Below are positions 8,883 through 19,011 of a DNA stretch of 64,000 bases, in pieces. Every line of letters begins with the position of its first letter. The first letter of the stretch is position 1. This stretch comes from Polaromonas sp. (GTDB lineage: Bacteria > Pseudomonadota > Gammaproteobacteria > Burkholderiales > Burkholderiaceae_C). The notes under the pieces were generated by a model. That model had not been told where the DNA came from. It did not search any database and saw nothing but the letters and a program-made list of their open reading frames with translations. The stretch covers positions 1 to 64,000 of the forward strand of contig NZ_JABBPC010000008.1 in the NCBI RefSeq assembly GCF_012927485.1, read 5' to 3'. The position numbers and the translations under genes were made by a program.

Positions 8883-8928
8883 TCAACCGTTGAATGGCGC
8901 GCTAAATTGAGCATTTGAAGCAGTCAAT
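8883..8928. promoter_or_regulatory. Candidate upstream activator sites for the DmpR-type regulator
   Basis: Two palindromes lie upstream of the sigma-54 promoter. One has arms TCAAC/GTTGA around a single C (8883-8893). The other has arms ATTGA/TCAAT separated by 13 bases (8906-8928). They are about 145-190 bp from the predicted transcription start, the usual range for XylR/DmpR enhancer sites, and their TTGA/TCAA half-sites resemble those of that family. Binding is inferred, not shown; a lone TTGAGCAA half-site also occurs at 8840-8847. Confidence 0.5.
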
Positions 8929-9049
8929 CCCGCTGGAATTAACCAAATGATTAAATGCAACGGTATGCCGGCTAAATTGGCGTAGCATGACAAGCTGAAA
9001 AAAATATCGAGAAAATGGCGTTTTGGCCTTATCCCAGAAGTGATGTTCC

Positions 9050-10759
9050 ATGACTCTCAAATACCCGCCGGACAGTGATTTGCGCCGCCTGTTGCGCTTC
9101 GAGCCGGACAGCGGCGCCATCTGGATGGGCGACCGGCGCATGGTGCTGATGCACACCATGGCGCTGGCCGCGTTGCGCCAGGATCTGCTGAGTTCGATCG
9201 GCCCGGAACATGCGCGGCGCATCCTGACACGCATGGGTTACGCCTCGGGTCTGTGCGACGCTGAGTACGCCAAGAAGATGCGCCCGGGCGAGTCGCTGAA
9301 GGACAGCTTTCTGATCGGCCCGCAACTGCACATGCTGGAAGGCGCGGCGCGCGTCACGCCCGTCAAGCTCACGTTCGATATACCGGCGGGTCAGTTTTAT
9401 GGCGAGTTCCGCTGGGACCATTCCTGGGAGGCGTATGCCCACCAGCAAAAATTCGGCGTGGTGGTGGAGGCGGCCTGCTGGACGCTGCTGGGCTATGCCA
9501 GCGGCTACACCAGCGCCTTCATGGGGCGACTGATCCTGTTCAAAGAAACGATTTGCGCGGCCTGTGGTGCCGATCATTGCCACATCGTTGGGCGACCGAT
9601 CGAGCAATGGCCAGACGGTGAAGCACACCGGGTTTATTTCGGCGACGATTCGTTGGTTGAAAAGATGGAAATCTTGCAGCTGCAGGTCGAGGCGCTCAAG
9701 TCCTCCCTCGAACCGACCGTCCCGGTAGGCCGCCTGGTGGGCGCGTCAGACGCTTTTCGGAAGGCTTACACGCTGATGGGAAAAGTTGCCCAGACCCAGG
9801 TCACCGTGCTGCTGACTGGCGAAACCGGCGTCGGCAAAGAGCGCTTCTCCCGTGCCTTGCACGAACTCTCCGCGCGCAGCGCTGGGCCGTTCGTGGCGGT
9901 GAACTGTGCGGCCCTGCCGTCGGAGTTGATTGAAGCGGAGCTGTTCGGTGTTGAAAAAGGAGCCTACACCGGTGCCCATGCTTCGCGCAGCGGTCGCTTT
10001 GAACGGGCCGATGGTGGCACCTTGTTACTCGACGAGGTGGGTGAGTTGCCGTTGGCGGCGCAAGCTAAATTGTTGCGTGTGCTGCAGGAAGGCGAGATCG
10101 AGCGCGTCGGCGGCGAGACCACGCGCAAGATCGATGTGCGGCTGGTGGCCGCGACCAACATTGATCTTGAAGAAGCGGTGCGTGCCGGGCGCTTTCGGCG
10201 CGACCTGATGTACCGGCTCAACGTGTATCCGATCTGCATCCCCTCGTTGCGCGAACGCCGCGCGGATATCGAGCCTCTCGCGCAAAGCATGCTGGCGCGC
10301 TTCTCTGCGCTACACCACAAGCGGGTGGCTGGTTTTGGCGAGCGCGCGATGCAAGCGCTGCAGCAGCATGACTGGCCGGGCAACGTACGCGAGCTTGAAA
10401 ACTTGGTCGAGCGTGGCGTGATCCTTGCTAATCAGGGTGGCATGATTGAAGTTGAGCATCTGTTTCCTAATCAGCCTGAGACGGCGCCCACCGGGCTGGA
10501 CGCGCACGGCCAACTGGCCCAGCTGCCGAGCGCCGGTGATGACGAGTTGTGCGCGCGCATCCTTGAAAGCGGTCGTTCGCTTCAGGAGGTTGAGGCACAG
10601 TTGCTCGACTTTGCCGTGACGCGGGCCCGTGGCAACCTGTCCGAGGCGGCCCGACTGCTGGGGCTGACGCGGGCGCAACTGGCTTATCGGCAAAAGAGTC
10701 ATCACGCCAAGGCTGACAGGGCTGACGCGGACCGACCACACGACTTAGGAGGCGTCTGA
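9050..10759 (+). CDS. dmpR: Sigma-54-dependent phenol-responsive activator (DmpR/XylR/PoxR family)
   Basis: A 569-residue enhancer-binding protein expected to turn on the divergent phenol operon when it binds a phenolic effector. Residues about 20-180 form the XylR-N and V4R sensor region, ending in a Cys cluster (Cys169, Cys172, Cys177). A linker follows at about 200-225. The AAA+ domain has Walker A GETGVGKE (257-264), the sigma-54 contact loop as GAYTGA (304-309, Tyr instead of the common Phe) and Walker [10 protein letters not shown] Fis-type helix-turn-helix ends the protein ([17 protein letters not shown]). Its stop codon overlaps the start of the GntR gene by one base. The exact effector range cannot be told from sequence. 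Confidence 0.93.
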   Translation: MTLKYPPDSDLRRLLRFEPDSGAIWMGDRRMVLMHTMALAALRQDLLSSIGPEHARRILTRMGYASGLCDAEYAKKMRPGESLKDSFLIGPQLHMLEGAARVTPVKLTFDIPAGQFYGEFRWDHSWEAYAHQQKFGVVVEAACWTLLGYASGYTSAFMGRLILFKETICAACGADHCHIVGRPIEQWPDGEAHRVYFGDDSLVEKMEILQLQVEALKSSLEPTVPVGRLVGASDAFRKAYTLMGKVAQTQVTVLLTGETGVGKERFSRALHELSARSAGPFVAVNCAALPSELIEAELFGVEKGAYTGAHASRSGRFERADGGTLLLDEVGELPLAAQAKLLRVLQEGEIERVGGETTRKIDVRLVAATNIDLEEAVRAGRFRRDLMYRLNVYPICIPSLRERRADIEPLAQSMLARFSALHHKRVAGFGERAMQALQQHDWPGNVRELENLVERGVILANQGGMIEVEHLFPNQPETAPTGLDAHGQLAQLPSAGDDELCARILESGRSLQEVEAQLLDFAVTRARGNLSEAARLLGLTRAQLAYRQKSHHAKADRADADRPHDLGGV

Positions 10760-11559
10760 TGCTCGCTTTGAATAATCATCTCAACCCTTACCATGAGTCT
10801 GAGAGCGCACCACCTCGCACGCTGGTGGAGCGGGCCTATCTGGGGCTACGTCGTGACGTGGTGTGCGGCAAGCTAAGCCCCGGCGAGCGGCTGCGCGTGG
10901 AGCATCTGAAGGACCAATACCAGGTGGGCGCTGGAACGCTGCGAGAGGCGCTCTCGCTGCTGGTATCGGACGCGCTGGTGACTGTGGAGGGGCAACGGGG
11001 CTTTCGCGTCGCGCCGATTGCACTGGAGGACCTGGAAGACCTGACGCGACTGCGGCTGCACATCGAGATCGAGGCGTTGCGTCAGTCGATCCGCCACGGT
11101 GATGCGCGGTGGCGAGAGAAGCTGCAGCGCGCCTATGACGAGATCTCGGCGGTCGAGCAGCCGATCCAGCCCGAGAGCCGGCAGCGTTGGGAGCTACTGA
11201 ACATGCGCTTTCACGAGTCGCTGATCGAGGGATATGGGTCGCGCTGGACGCTGAACTTGCTGAGGCTGTTAGCGCGGCACGGCGAGCGCTACCGCTGCTA
11301 CACCATGGCGCTTCCAGATTCTGCCCGCGATGTGCATGCAGAGCATCGCGAGATTTTTGAAATGGCGATGACTGGGCAGGAAGCTCGCGCAGCACTGGCG
11401 CTGGAAGCGCATATACGAAACACGCTCGACATCCTGCGCCGGGCGCAACGCCAGGGGATCGACGTGTTTCGCCGGGGCGATGCGGCGCTCGCGTCGTCAA
11501 CAGCAGCTGTTGGCAAGGTGCCCCGGGTCCCGGGCCGTGAACAAGGGGTGGATGCCTGC

Positions 11560-11589
<30 letters not shown>
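10759..11589 (+). CDS. GntR/FCD-family regulator coupled to the phenol activator gene
   Basis: A 276-residue GntR-family regulator. A winged helix-turn-helix occupies about residues 20-90 ([18 protein letters not shown] is the recognition region), and an all-helical FCD ligand domain about 100-225 ([20 protein letters not shown]). A perfect AGGAGG lies just before the ATG, which overlaps the activator stop codon as TGATG, so the two regulators are translationally coupled. A GntR repressor (AphS) controls phenol genes in Comamonas testosteroni, and this gene may play that part; this is inference from context. The last 40 or so residues are low-complexity and the final 30 bp overlap the convergent ABC ATPase gene. 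Confidence 0.88.
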
Positions 11590-12255
<666 letters not shown>

Positions 12256-12270
12256 AGCTTGACTGCAGCG

Positions 12271-13536
12271 CTAACTGCGAATCGCCTGCACCGGGTCCAT
12301 GCGCGCTGCGCTGCGCGCCGGAATCACCGCCGCAGCCAGCCCGACGCCGCAGGCCACCAATGAGGCCAGCACGACCAGCATCGGGTCGAGCTGCGCTGCA
12401 AACAGCGAGCTACCGTCCGGGCTCTTGAAAATGTGTGAGAACACGACCAGCAGCGCGTAGGCCAGCACCGATCCAAGCAGGGAGCCCACCAGCCCGACGA
12501 GACCGCCCTGTAGCAAAAAGACCGCCATGATGCGGCGGCGTCCTGCGCCCATGGCCCGCAAAATACCGATCTCGCGGCGCTTCTGCACCACGCTAACCAC
12601 CAGCACGCTCGAAATACCCAGCGCCACGATGATGACGACGAAGCTGCGGATCAGGTTGTTCGAAACGGTCTGGTTGGACAGCGCATTGAGAAGCCCCGAG
12701 TTGGTCTGCATCCAGCTGTCCACGGTGAGATCGGTCTGCGCGCGCAGGGTGTCGGCAACCTGGTTGGCGCTGAACAAGTCCGTCAGCGTGAGGTCGATGT
12801 TGGACACCCCGCCGGGTAAATCCAGCAAGGTTTGTGCGAGCTTGAGCGTGACGAAAACCCAGCGGCGATTCAGGTCGCGGTTGCCCATGTCAAACAGGCC
12901 CGTGATGTCCAGCGTCTCGCTTCGGCCACCGGCGCTGGTCACGCGCAGCTTGTCGCCCACCGTTACCCCCAAATCCTGCGCCAGATCGATGCCGATCAGC
13001 GTATTGGTGCCCGTCACGTCAAAGCGGCCACGGGTCATGTAGTTGTCCATACGCACGACCCGGCGATAGGCTTCGGGTTCGACGCCCAGAATGGCCACGC
13101 TTTTGTTGCTGTTGCCGCGCGATGCGAAAGCTGGGCCGCTGACCACCGGGGACACCGCCAGCACGCCGGATGTGGCTGCCGCCAGCGCGGCTATACGCTC
13201 CCACTGATCGACGGAGCGCAGGCGTTGCTCACGCGGTTGCACCAGGGCCGCGATGGAGCGATTGGCGTCTGGCGTGAGGACGCGCTGTGTGAGCTCTTCG
13301 AGCGGGCGGATCACCACATGCGCCTGGGAGCCCATCACGCGGTCAATGATGGTACTTTGGAGTTGGTTGATCAGTTGAGTGAGAAAGATGATGACCGCCA
13401 CCCCACCCGTCACGCCCGCCAGGATCAGTGCGCTCTGCATGCGGCCTTCGCGCAGAAAGCGCAAGGCCACAAGCAGCTCGAAAGGCATCCAGCGGGTCCA
13501 TGAACTGGCGGCGGGACGGTGGTGGGCAGAGAACAT
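12271..13536 (-). CDS. ABC transporter permease, FtsX/MacB family
   Basis: A 421-residue inner-membrane permease. It has one N-terminal membrane helix (about 35-55), a large periplasmic MacB_PCD domain (about 55-280), and three C-terminal helices including the conserved VVSVVQKRREIGILRAMGAG segment before helix 3. That is the normal MacB/LolC/DevC layout without a fused ATPase. The ATPase is the next gene and the adaptor the previous one. An internal ATG 16 codons in (MPFELLVALRFLREG, position 13488) resembles the usual family start better, so the true start could be there. The substrate cannot be predicted. Confidence 0.88.
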   Translation of the reverse strand: MFSAHHRPAASSWTRWMPFELLVALRFLREGRMQSALILAGVTGGVAVIIFLTQLINQLQSTIIDRVMGSQAHVVIRPLEELTQRVLTPDANRSIAALVQPREQRLRSVDQWERIAALAAATSGVLAVSPVVSGPAFASRGNSNKSVAILGVEPEAYRRVVRMDNYMTRGRFDVTGTNTLIGIDLAQDLGVTVGDKLRVTSAGGRSETLDITGLFDMGNRDLNRRWVFVTLKLAQTLLDLPGGVSNIDLTLTDLFSANQVADTLRAQTDLTVDSWMQTNSGLLNALSNQTVSNNLIRSFVVIIVALGISSVLVVSVVQKRREIGILRAMGAGRRRIMAVFLLQGGLVGLVGSLLGSVLAYALLVVFSHIFKSPDGSSLFAAQLDPMLVVLASLVACGVGLAAAVIPARSAARMDPVQAIRS

Positions 13537-13547
13537 GCGGAGGCGGC

Positions 13548-14792
13548 TCAGCGGGAGATGAACGTTGGCACTTCCATGCCTTTGTTGGCCGCAGCGGTGG
13601 GGCCGCGCCTCACCCGGTCACCGGGGGCGGCTTTTTCGGTCTGCGGAATAGCCTCATCACCTTCCTTGAGTCCGGCCACAATTTCCACGGCGCCCACGCC
13701 GCGCAGGCCGAGCTTGACGGGGACGCGCACGGCGAGGTTGCCTTGCAACACCAGCACCCAGGGCGCCTCCCGGTCGGCATCGCGCACGGCGCCTGAAGGC
13801 AGCACCATTGCGTTCTTTTTGGTCCCTCCCAGCAGTTCAACCGATACCGTCATGTCGGGCCTGAGAAAGACCGGCGGCTTGGGCACCGCAAGTCGCACCT
13901 CCACCGTGCCGCGCTGCGGATCGACAGCGGGTGCGATGTAACTCAGCTGCGCCTCGAACGACTGGCCAGGGTAGGCATCCGCCACCGCCCGGGCGGGCAT
14001 GCCAAGCGACAGCGTACGCAGATTCTTTTCATCCACGCCCGCGTCGATGCGCAAGCCGCCTTGCGCCGCGAGCGTGAGTAGCACGCGGCCGGGCTGAGCC
14101 ATGCTGCCGGGCTCCACGTTGCGGGTCAGCACCAGGGCATCGACTGGGCTGGTGATGGCCAGGCGCTCCAAACGGGCTTGTGTGATCTCGACTGCGGCCT
14201 CGGCCTGGGCCACACGCGACACTGCCAATACGCGCTCCACGCCGCTGGTCTGGTTGGCTTGCGCCTGTACGCGCGCTGATTCCAGCGCGCTACGGGCCGT
14301 GTCCAGCGCGCGTTGCGCGTCATCGAGTTTTTGCTGGGAAAAGAAGCCTTGCGCGACAAGGTCACGTGCGCGCTGGTACTCGCGCTCGGCGGACGTAAAA
14401 GCGGCTTGGGCCTGCACCACGGCCTGTGAGGCCACCGGTGCCGCGACGGTCGCCTGTTGGGTCGCGCGTCCGCGGGCTTCAGTCAGTGCGGCGCGGGCTT
14501 GCTGCATCGCCGCGCGGGCTTCGGCATCTGAAAGGCGGACGAGCAAGTCGCCCTTCTTGACGAGGTTGCCTTCTCGCACGCGCACTTCCACCACTGTGGC
14601 GGTGACTTCAGCGCCGATGTCCATGCGCGCCGGAGCATTCAGTCGCCCGGTGGCCACCACCGACTGCACGATGCCGCTGCGCGTCACCGGGACGACTTGC
14701 ACGGGCGTGCCGCGCTGACCGGCCAGTACAGCGGCAGCAACCAGGGCCAGCACAACCAAGCCGACTGCGCTCCATTTGACAAGCGGTTTCAT
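13548..14792 (-). CDS. Periplasmic adaptor (MacA/HlyD membrane-fusion family)
   Basis: A 414-residue membrane-fusion protein. An N-terminal hydrophobic anchor (about 8-24) is followed by a barrel-sandwich half (GRLNAPARMDIGAEVTATV), a long Ala/Gln-rich alpha-helical hairpin (about 95-200), the second lipoyl half and a beta-barrel domain. It should bridge the FtsX-type permease to an outer-membrane channel. It is the first gene of a three-gene operon with the permease and ATPase downstream. No outer-membrane factor is encoded nearby, so a shared TolC-like channel is probable. Confidence 0.9.
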   Translation of the reverse strand: MKPLVKWSAVGLVVLALVAAAVLAGQRGTPVQVVPVTRSGIVQSVVATGRLNAPARMDIGAEVTATVVEVRVREGNLVKKGDLLVRLSDAEARAAMQQARAALTEARGRATQQATVAAPVASQAVVQAQAAFTSAEREYQRARDLVAQGFFSQQKLDDAQRALDTARSALESARVQAQANQTSGVERVLAVSRVAQAEAAVEITQARLERLAITSPVDALVLTRNVEPGSMAQPGRVLLTLAAQGGLRIDAGVDEKNLRTLSLGMPARAVADAYPGQSFEAQLSYIAPAVDPQRGTVEVRLAVPKPPVFLRPDMTVSVELLGGTKKNAMVLPSGAVRDADREAPWVLVLQGNLAVRVPVKLGLRGVGAVEIVAGLKEGDEAIPQTEKAAPGDRVRRGPTAAANKGMEVPTFISR

Positions 14793-14856
14793 GCCGTGAG
14801 CGTGTGTGGCGCTGCGGTTTTACGAGTGCGCTGGTCGATTCCGATAAGGCCGGCTT

Positions 14857-15423
14857 TCACTCGGAAGCCGCTTGCGCCATTTTCTCGCTCTTCCAGTACA
14901 CATCGTCGCCGCCGTTCATGCGGTTGAGCACGCGGGAGAGCACAAACATCAGGTCGGAGAGACGGTTGAGGTACTGGCGCGGCGTGTCTTTAAGGGCCTC
15001 TTCATTGCCCAACGCCACCACGGCGCGCTCGGCGCGACGCGCCACAGTGCGGCAAACATGGGCGACTGACGCAGCGCGGCTCCCGGCGGGAAGAATAAAT
15101 TCCTGCAGGCGTGGCAAATGCTCGTTGTGCGTGGCCAGCGCCGCGTCGAGCGCCAGCACGGCCTCTGGCTTCAGCAACTCAAAGCCGGGGATGGAAAGCT
15201 CGCCGCCCAGATTAAATAACTGGTGCTGGATTTCGACCAACAAGGCGCGCACCTCCGGTGTCATCTCTTCACACAGTAATACGCCGACGTTTGAATTGAG
15301 TTCGTCCACCTCGCCCATGGCATGCACGCGCAGACTATTCTTGGAAACCCGGGTGTTGTCGCCCAGGCCTGTAGTGCCGTTATCACCGGTGCGGGTGGCG
15401 ATTTGAGTCAGGCGGTTGCCCAT
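14857..15423 (-). CDS. Cob(I)yrinic acid a,c-diamide adenosyltransferase, PduO type
   Basis: A 188-residue ATP:cob(I)alamin adenosyltransferase that makes coenzyme B12. The N-terminal TRTGDNGTTGLGD motif binds ATP. The helical bundle contains RVHAMGEVDELNS and, near the C-terminus, the conserved RTVARRAERAVVAL and LNRLSDLMFVLSRVLN segments. The length agrees with PduO-type enzymes. It appears to be a single gene; no cobalamin biosynthesis genes are next to it. Confidence 0.93.
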   Translation of the reverse strand: MGNRLTQIATRTGDNGTTGLGDNTRVSKNSLRVHAMGEVDELNSNVGVLLCEEMTPEVRALLVEIQHQLFNLGGELSIPGFELLKPEAVLALDAALATHNEHLPRLQEFILPAGSRAASVAHVCRTVARRAERAVVALGNEEALKDTPRQYLNRLSDLMFVLSRVLNRMNGGDDVYWKSEKMAQAASE

Positions 15424-15805
15424 GGTGTGTCCTTGTAGAGTGTCTTTTAGGTGTGAGCAGATTGTGCGTCACATCCGGCAGGGTTGCACCATGGAGACGT
15501 GGCGACTATCTCCCCGACACGGTTGGCGCCTTAAAGGCCGCCTGAAGAAATGGAAGCAAGGCCATCAGTCGGCGCTTTATTGCCGACCCCAACCTGCCCG
15601 CTCGGCTGAAAAATGACTGGCGACTCAAGGAACTGCAGCTCGCCATCTCATTTGGCGGCACCGCCGAAGGGTATACGAACCAGCTGGTGCATCAGAAACC
15701 CGAAGAAGGTGAAATGAGTGTGCGCGTCGAGGTACTGTCAAGGCCGAACTTACCCCCTGATCGCCGTCAAATAAGTCTGTAATCAATGTCCACTGAAAGT
15801 CGCAC
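15424..15805. other. Intergenic region with a possible decayed reading frame
   Basis: This 382-bp stretch lies between two divergent genes. On the plus strand, one frame (codons in phase with 15603) is open on both sides of a single TGA at 15543-15545 and ends with TAA at 15777-15779. The residues read like ordinary protein (for example RRFIADPNLPARLKNDW), but no ATG precedes them and the family was not recognised. It may be a gene remnant or chance. Promoters for both flanking genes must also lie here; none is clear enough to mark. Confidence 0.4.
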
Positions 15806-16816
15806 ATGAAAGCCATTGGATACCGCCGGCCCGGCCCGCTGACCGCAGACAGCCTGATCGACATTGAGCTGCCTCGTCCAGAGGCGACGGCACACGACCT
15901 GTTGGTGGAAGTGCGGGCTATTTCGGTTAATCCGGTGGACACCAAACTCAGAATCGGTGCCGCGCCTGTTGCCGGCGAGTACAAGGTGCTCGGCTATGAC
16001 GCGGTCGGTATCGTGCGCGAGGTCGGCACAGACGTCACGTTGTTTAAGGCTGGCGACGAAGTCTGGTATGCGGGCGCCATCGATCGCGCGGGCTGCAATA
16101 GCGAGTTTCATCTGGTGGACGAACGCCTCGTCGGTCACAAGCCGCGCTCGATTTCTGCAGCCGACGCCGCTGCGCTGCCCCTGACCGGCATCACCGCCTG
16201 GGAACTGTTGTTCGACCGCTTGCAGATTCCGTTGGCGGGCGGCGGGCAACCCAGCACTTTACTGATTGTGGGCGCGGCCGGCGGTGTCGGTTCCATCTTG
16301 ATCCAGCTGGCGCGTCAGCTGACTGACCTGACGGTGGTGGCAACAGCTTCACGGCCTGAAAGCCAGCGCTGGGCCAAAGCGATGGGCGCCCATCAGGTCA
16401 TTAATCACCGCGAGCCGATGGCGGCGCAGATCACCGACCAGAAGCTGCCACCCGTCCACCATGTCATCAGCCTGACGCAGACCGACAAATACCTGGCCCA
16501 GCTGGTCGAAATTCTTGCGCCGCAAGGCAAGCTCGCATTGATTGACGACCCGGGACCCTTCGATGCCCGACTGCTCAAGCGTAAAAGCCTGAGCTTGCAT
16601 TGGGAACTGATGTTCACTCGCTCGCTTTATCAAACCACCGACATGCAGGCGCAGCACAAACTCCTGAACGAGTTGGCGAACTTGGTGGACCAAGGTATTG
16701 TGCGCACCACCGCCCAACAAAATCTTGGGAAGATCAACGCAGCCAACCTGCTGCAAGCCCACCGCTTGCTGGAAAGTGGCGAGGTTATTGGTAAAGTCGT
16801 GCTCGAAGGATTTTGA
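15806..16816 (+). CDS. Zinc-type alcohol dehydrogenase-like / quinone oxidoreductase family protein
   Basis: A 336-residue MDR-superfamily NAD(P)H oxidoreductase. The N-terminal GroES-like domain contains VNPVDTKLR, and the Rossmann domain shows the nucleotide motif VGAAGGVGSI near residue 155. The classical catalytic and structural zinc cysteines are absent, as in the ZinQ/quinone-oxidoreductase branch. The probable activity is NADPH-dependent reduction of quinones or enones. It is followed 56 bp later by an old-yellow-enzyme gene on the same strand, so the two may be cotranscribed. The substrate is unknown. Confidence 0.88.
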   Translation: MKAIGYRRPGPLTADSLIDIELPRPEATAHDLLVEVRAISVNPVDTKLRIGAAPVAGEYKVLGYDAVGIVREVGTDVTLFKAGDEVWYAGAIDRAGCNSEFHLVDERLVGHKPRSISAADAAALPLTGITAWELLFDRLQIPLAGGGQPSTLLIVGAAGGVGSILIQLARQLTDLTVVATASRPESQRWAKAMGAHQVINHREPMAAQITDQKLPPVHHVISLTQTDKYLAQLVEILAPQGKLALIDDPGPFDARLLKRKSLSLHWELMFTRSLYQTTDMQAQHKLLNELANLVDQGIVRTTAQQNLGKINAANLLQAHRLLESGEVIGKVVLEGF

Positions 16817-16872
16817 CAAACCACGCGGCCCTGACCGCCTTGCGGTCTTGCACACTCTGTCTGGAATAAATT

Positions 16873-17985
16873 ATGAGTTTCCTGTTTTCTCCCTTTGCGC
16901 TCGGCCCGCTTGCGCTGAAAAACCGCATCGTGATTGCGCCGATGTGCCAGTACTCTGCAGAGAACGGTAACGCGACGGACTGGCACCTGATTCATCTGGG
17001 GCATTTGGCGCTCTCAGGTGCCGGCTTGCTCATCGTCGAAGCGACTTCTGTCGCACCGGAAGGACGCATCTCTCCGGGCGACCTCGGGCTATGGTCGGAC
17101 GAGAACGAAGCGGCCCTGAAAAAGGTGCTCATTGCCGTTCGCAAGTATTCATCCATTCCCCTTGGCATTCAGCTTTCGCACGCCGGCCGCAAAGCCTCTA
17201 GCCGCGTGCCGTGGGAGGGTGGCCAGTTGATCCCGCCAGGGCAAGGCGGCTGGCGTCCTTTGGCGCCCTCGGCTATCGCCTATAGTCCGGAGGAACCAGC
17301 GCCGGAAGCGCTCGACGACGCGGGGCTGGAACATGTGTTGCAAGCTTTTGTGCTGGCCGCGCAGCGTGCGTATCGTCTCGGCCTTGATGCGATCGAGCTG
17401 CATGCGGCGCACGGCTATCTGCTCCACCAATTTCTCTCACCGCTGTCGAATGCCCGCTCGGATGCTTATGGCGGTTCGCTGGACAAGCGCATGCGCTTTC
17501 CCCTCATGGTTTTTGAGGCGGTGCGGGCCGCGGTACCACCAAAAATGGCGGTTGGTGTGCGTATTTCTGGCACGGACTGGGTCGAAGGCGGCTGGGATGT
17601 CGAGCAAAGTGTCGTGTTTGGCCATGCCTTGCGCCAGCGCGGCTGCACCTTTGTGCACCTGACCAGCGGTGGCGTGTCGCCGCTGCAGCAAATTCCGGTG
17701 GGCCAGAATTATCAAGTTCCGTTGGCGGAGAGAGTTCGGACTGAGACCGGCCTACCGACCATCGCGGTCGGCTTGATCACCGAGCCGGAACAGGCGGAGG
17801 CGATCATTGCCGAAGGCCGTGCCGATCTGGTGGCGCTGGCGCGGGGGATGTTGTTTGACCCGCGCTGGCCTTGGCATGCAGCAGCGAAGCTGGGCGCGCA
17901 AGTGGAGGCTCCGCCCCAGTACTGGCGCTCCCAACCGCGCGGTTCGAAGGCGCTGTTTGGGGACGCAAAAATCGGTCAGCGCTGA
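16873..17985 (+). CDS. NADH:flavin oxidoreductase, old yellow enzyme (YqjM/XenA-like)
   Basis: A 370-residue FMN-dependent ene-reductase. Visible features are the start FSPFALGPLALKNRIVIAPM, the active-site pair in AIELHAAHGYLLHQFLSP, and the FMN phosphate-binding end ADLVALARGML. The CQYSAENG segment near the N-terminus has the Cys typical of the YqjM/XenA class, which uses a Cys to tune the flavin. It probably reduces activated C=C bonds in alpha,beta-unsaturated carbonyls or nitro compounds. It ends close to the convergent parB gene (26 bp). Confidence 0.92.
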   Translation: MSFLFSPFALGPLALKNRIVIAPMCQYSAENGNATDWHLIHLGHLALSGAGLLIVEATSVAPEGRISPGDLGLWSDENEAALKKVLIAVRKYSSIPLGIQLSHAGRKASSRVPWEGGQLIPPGQGGWRPLAPSAIAYSPEEPAPEALDDAGLEHVLQAFVLAAQRAYRLGLDAIELHAAHGYLLHQFLSPLSNARSDAYGGSLDKRMRFPLMVFEAVRAAVPPKMAVGVRISGTDWVEGGWDVEQSVVFGHALRQRGCTFVHLTSGGVSPLQQIPVGQNYQVPLAERVRTETGLPTIAVGLITEPEQAEAIIAEGRADLVALARGMLFDPRWPWHAAAKLGAQVEAPPQYWRSQPRGSKALFGDAKIGQR

Positions 17986-18011
17986 AGCCTTCGGCAGGTC
18001 GAAACTCCGGC

Positions 18012-18947
18012 TTAATTGCCGCCGCGCAAGCGCTCGATCAAACCATTCAACTCATCCATTGAGGCAAACTGAATGGCCAGTTCGCCGACGTCTTCGCGAC
18101 GGCCGTTGCGCTTCACCTGCTTTTTAATGCGGACTTCTACCTCAGCCATGAGCAAGTCAGCCAATTCTTCTTCTACGCGGCGGGTGTCGCGCGACTTTTC
18201 CTTCCCTGCTTTTTGCGGTTTAAGCGAGAAGTCGGCACCGATTTTCTTAACCAGGCTTTCAGCCTCACGAACCGACATTTTCTTGGCCGATATCTGATTG
18301 GCGGCGGTAATCTGCGTCGCGCGGTCTAGCGCCAGCAGTGCCCGTGCATGGCCCATGTCGAGGTCGCCAGCCATCAGCATGGTTTGCACCGGATCGGCCA
18401 GGTTCAGCAGGCGCAGCAGATTGGACGCTGCGCTGCGCGAGCGGCCGACGGCCTGCGCCGCAAGCTCGTGAGTGAGCCCAAACTCCTTTACCAGGCGTTG
18501 CAGGCCTTGAGCCTCCTCTAATGGGTTGAGATCTTCGCGCTGAATATTTTCAATCAACGACATCGCTGCAGCGGCCTCGTCGGGCACGTCGCGCACCAGT
18601 ACCGGCACGCTGTCCAGCCCGGCCAGCTTGGCGGCTCTGAAGCGCCGCTCACCCGCTATGATTTCGTATTTGCCATCGTTTGCGCCGCTGTTTAAGCGTC
18701 GCACCAGAATCGGCTGGATGATGCCTTGGGCCTTGATGGATTCGGCCAGTTCGTAAAGGGCACCCTCGTCCATTCGAGTGCGCGGTTGATACTGGCCTGG
18801 TACCAGGTCGGTAAGCTGCAGCGTCGCCGACAGGCCGGGGCTGGTCGTGCTGCTGTTGGCATTGTCCGGGTCTGAGAAATCATTGACTTTGGGGCCGAGC
18901 AAAGCTTCGAGTCCACGTCCGAGGCCTTTGGGCTTTTTGGTAACCAT
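18012..18947 (-). CDS. parB: Chromosome partition protein ParB
   Basis: A 311-residue ParB/Spo0J that binds parS, spreads on DNA and loads SMC for origin segregation. The N-terminus MVTKKPKGLGRGLEALLG is the ParA-contact peptide. The CTP-binding nuclease-like domain has the GERRFRAAKLAGL motif. The central helix-turn-helix (LTHELAAQAVGRSRSAASNLLRLL) reads parS, and a Lys-rich C-terminal dimerisation domain follows. Three parS sites lie 2-4 kb upstream, in rsmG and mnmG. It forms a unit with parA, with a small hydrolase gene in between. Confidence 0.97.
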   Translation of the reverse strand: MVTKKPKGLGRGLEALLGPKVNDFSDPDNANSSTTSPGLSATLQLTDLVPGQYQPRTRMDEGALYELAESIKAQGIIQPILVRRLNSGANDGKYEIIAGERRFRAAKLAGLDSVPVLVRDVPDEAAAAMSLIENIQREDLNPLEEAQGLQRLVKEFGLTHELAAQAVGRSRSAASNLLRLLNLADPVQTMLMAGDLDMGHARALLALDRATQITAANQISAKKMSVREAESLVKKIGADFSLKPQKAGKEKSRDTRRVEEELADLLMAEVEVRIKKQVKRNGRREDVGELAIQFASMDELNGLIERLRGGN

Positions 18948-19011
18948 AATTTGTCTTGTCTTTCTCAGTTCAAAGTGGCAAAGCCTGGCGCTTTAGAAAG
19001 CCGGAGAGCGA

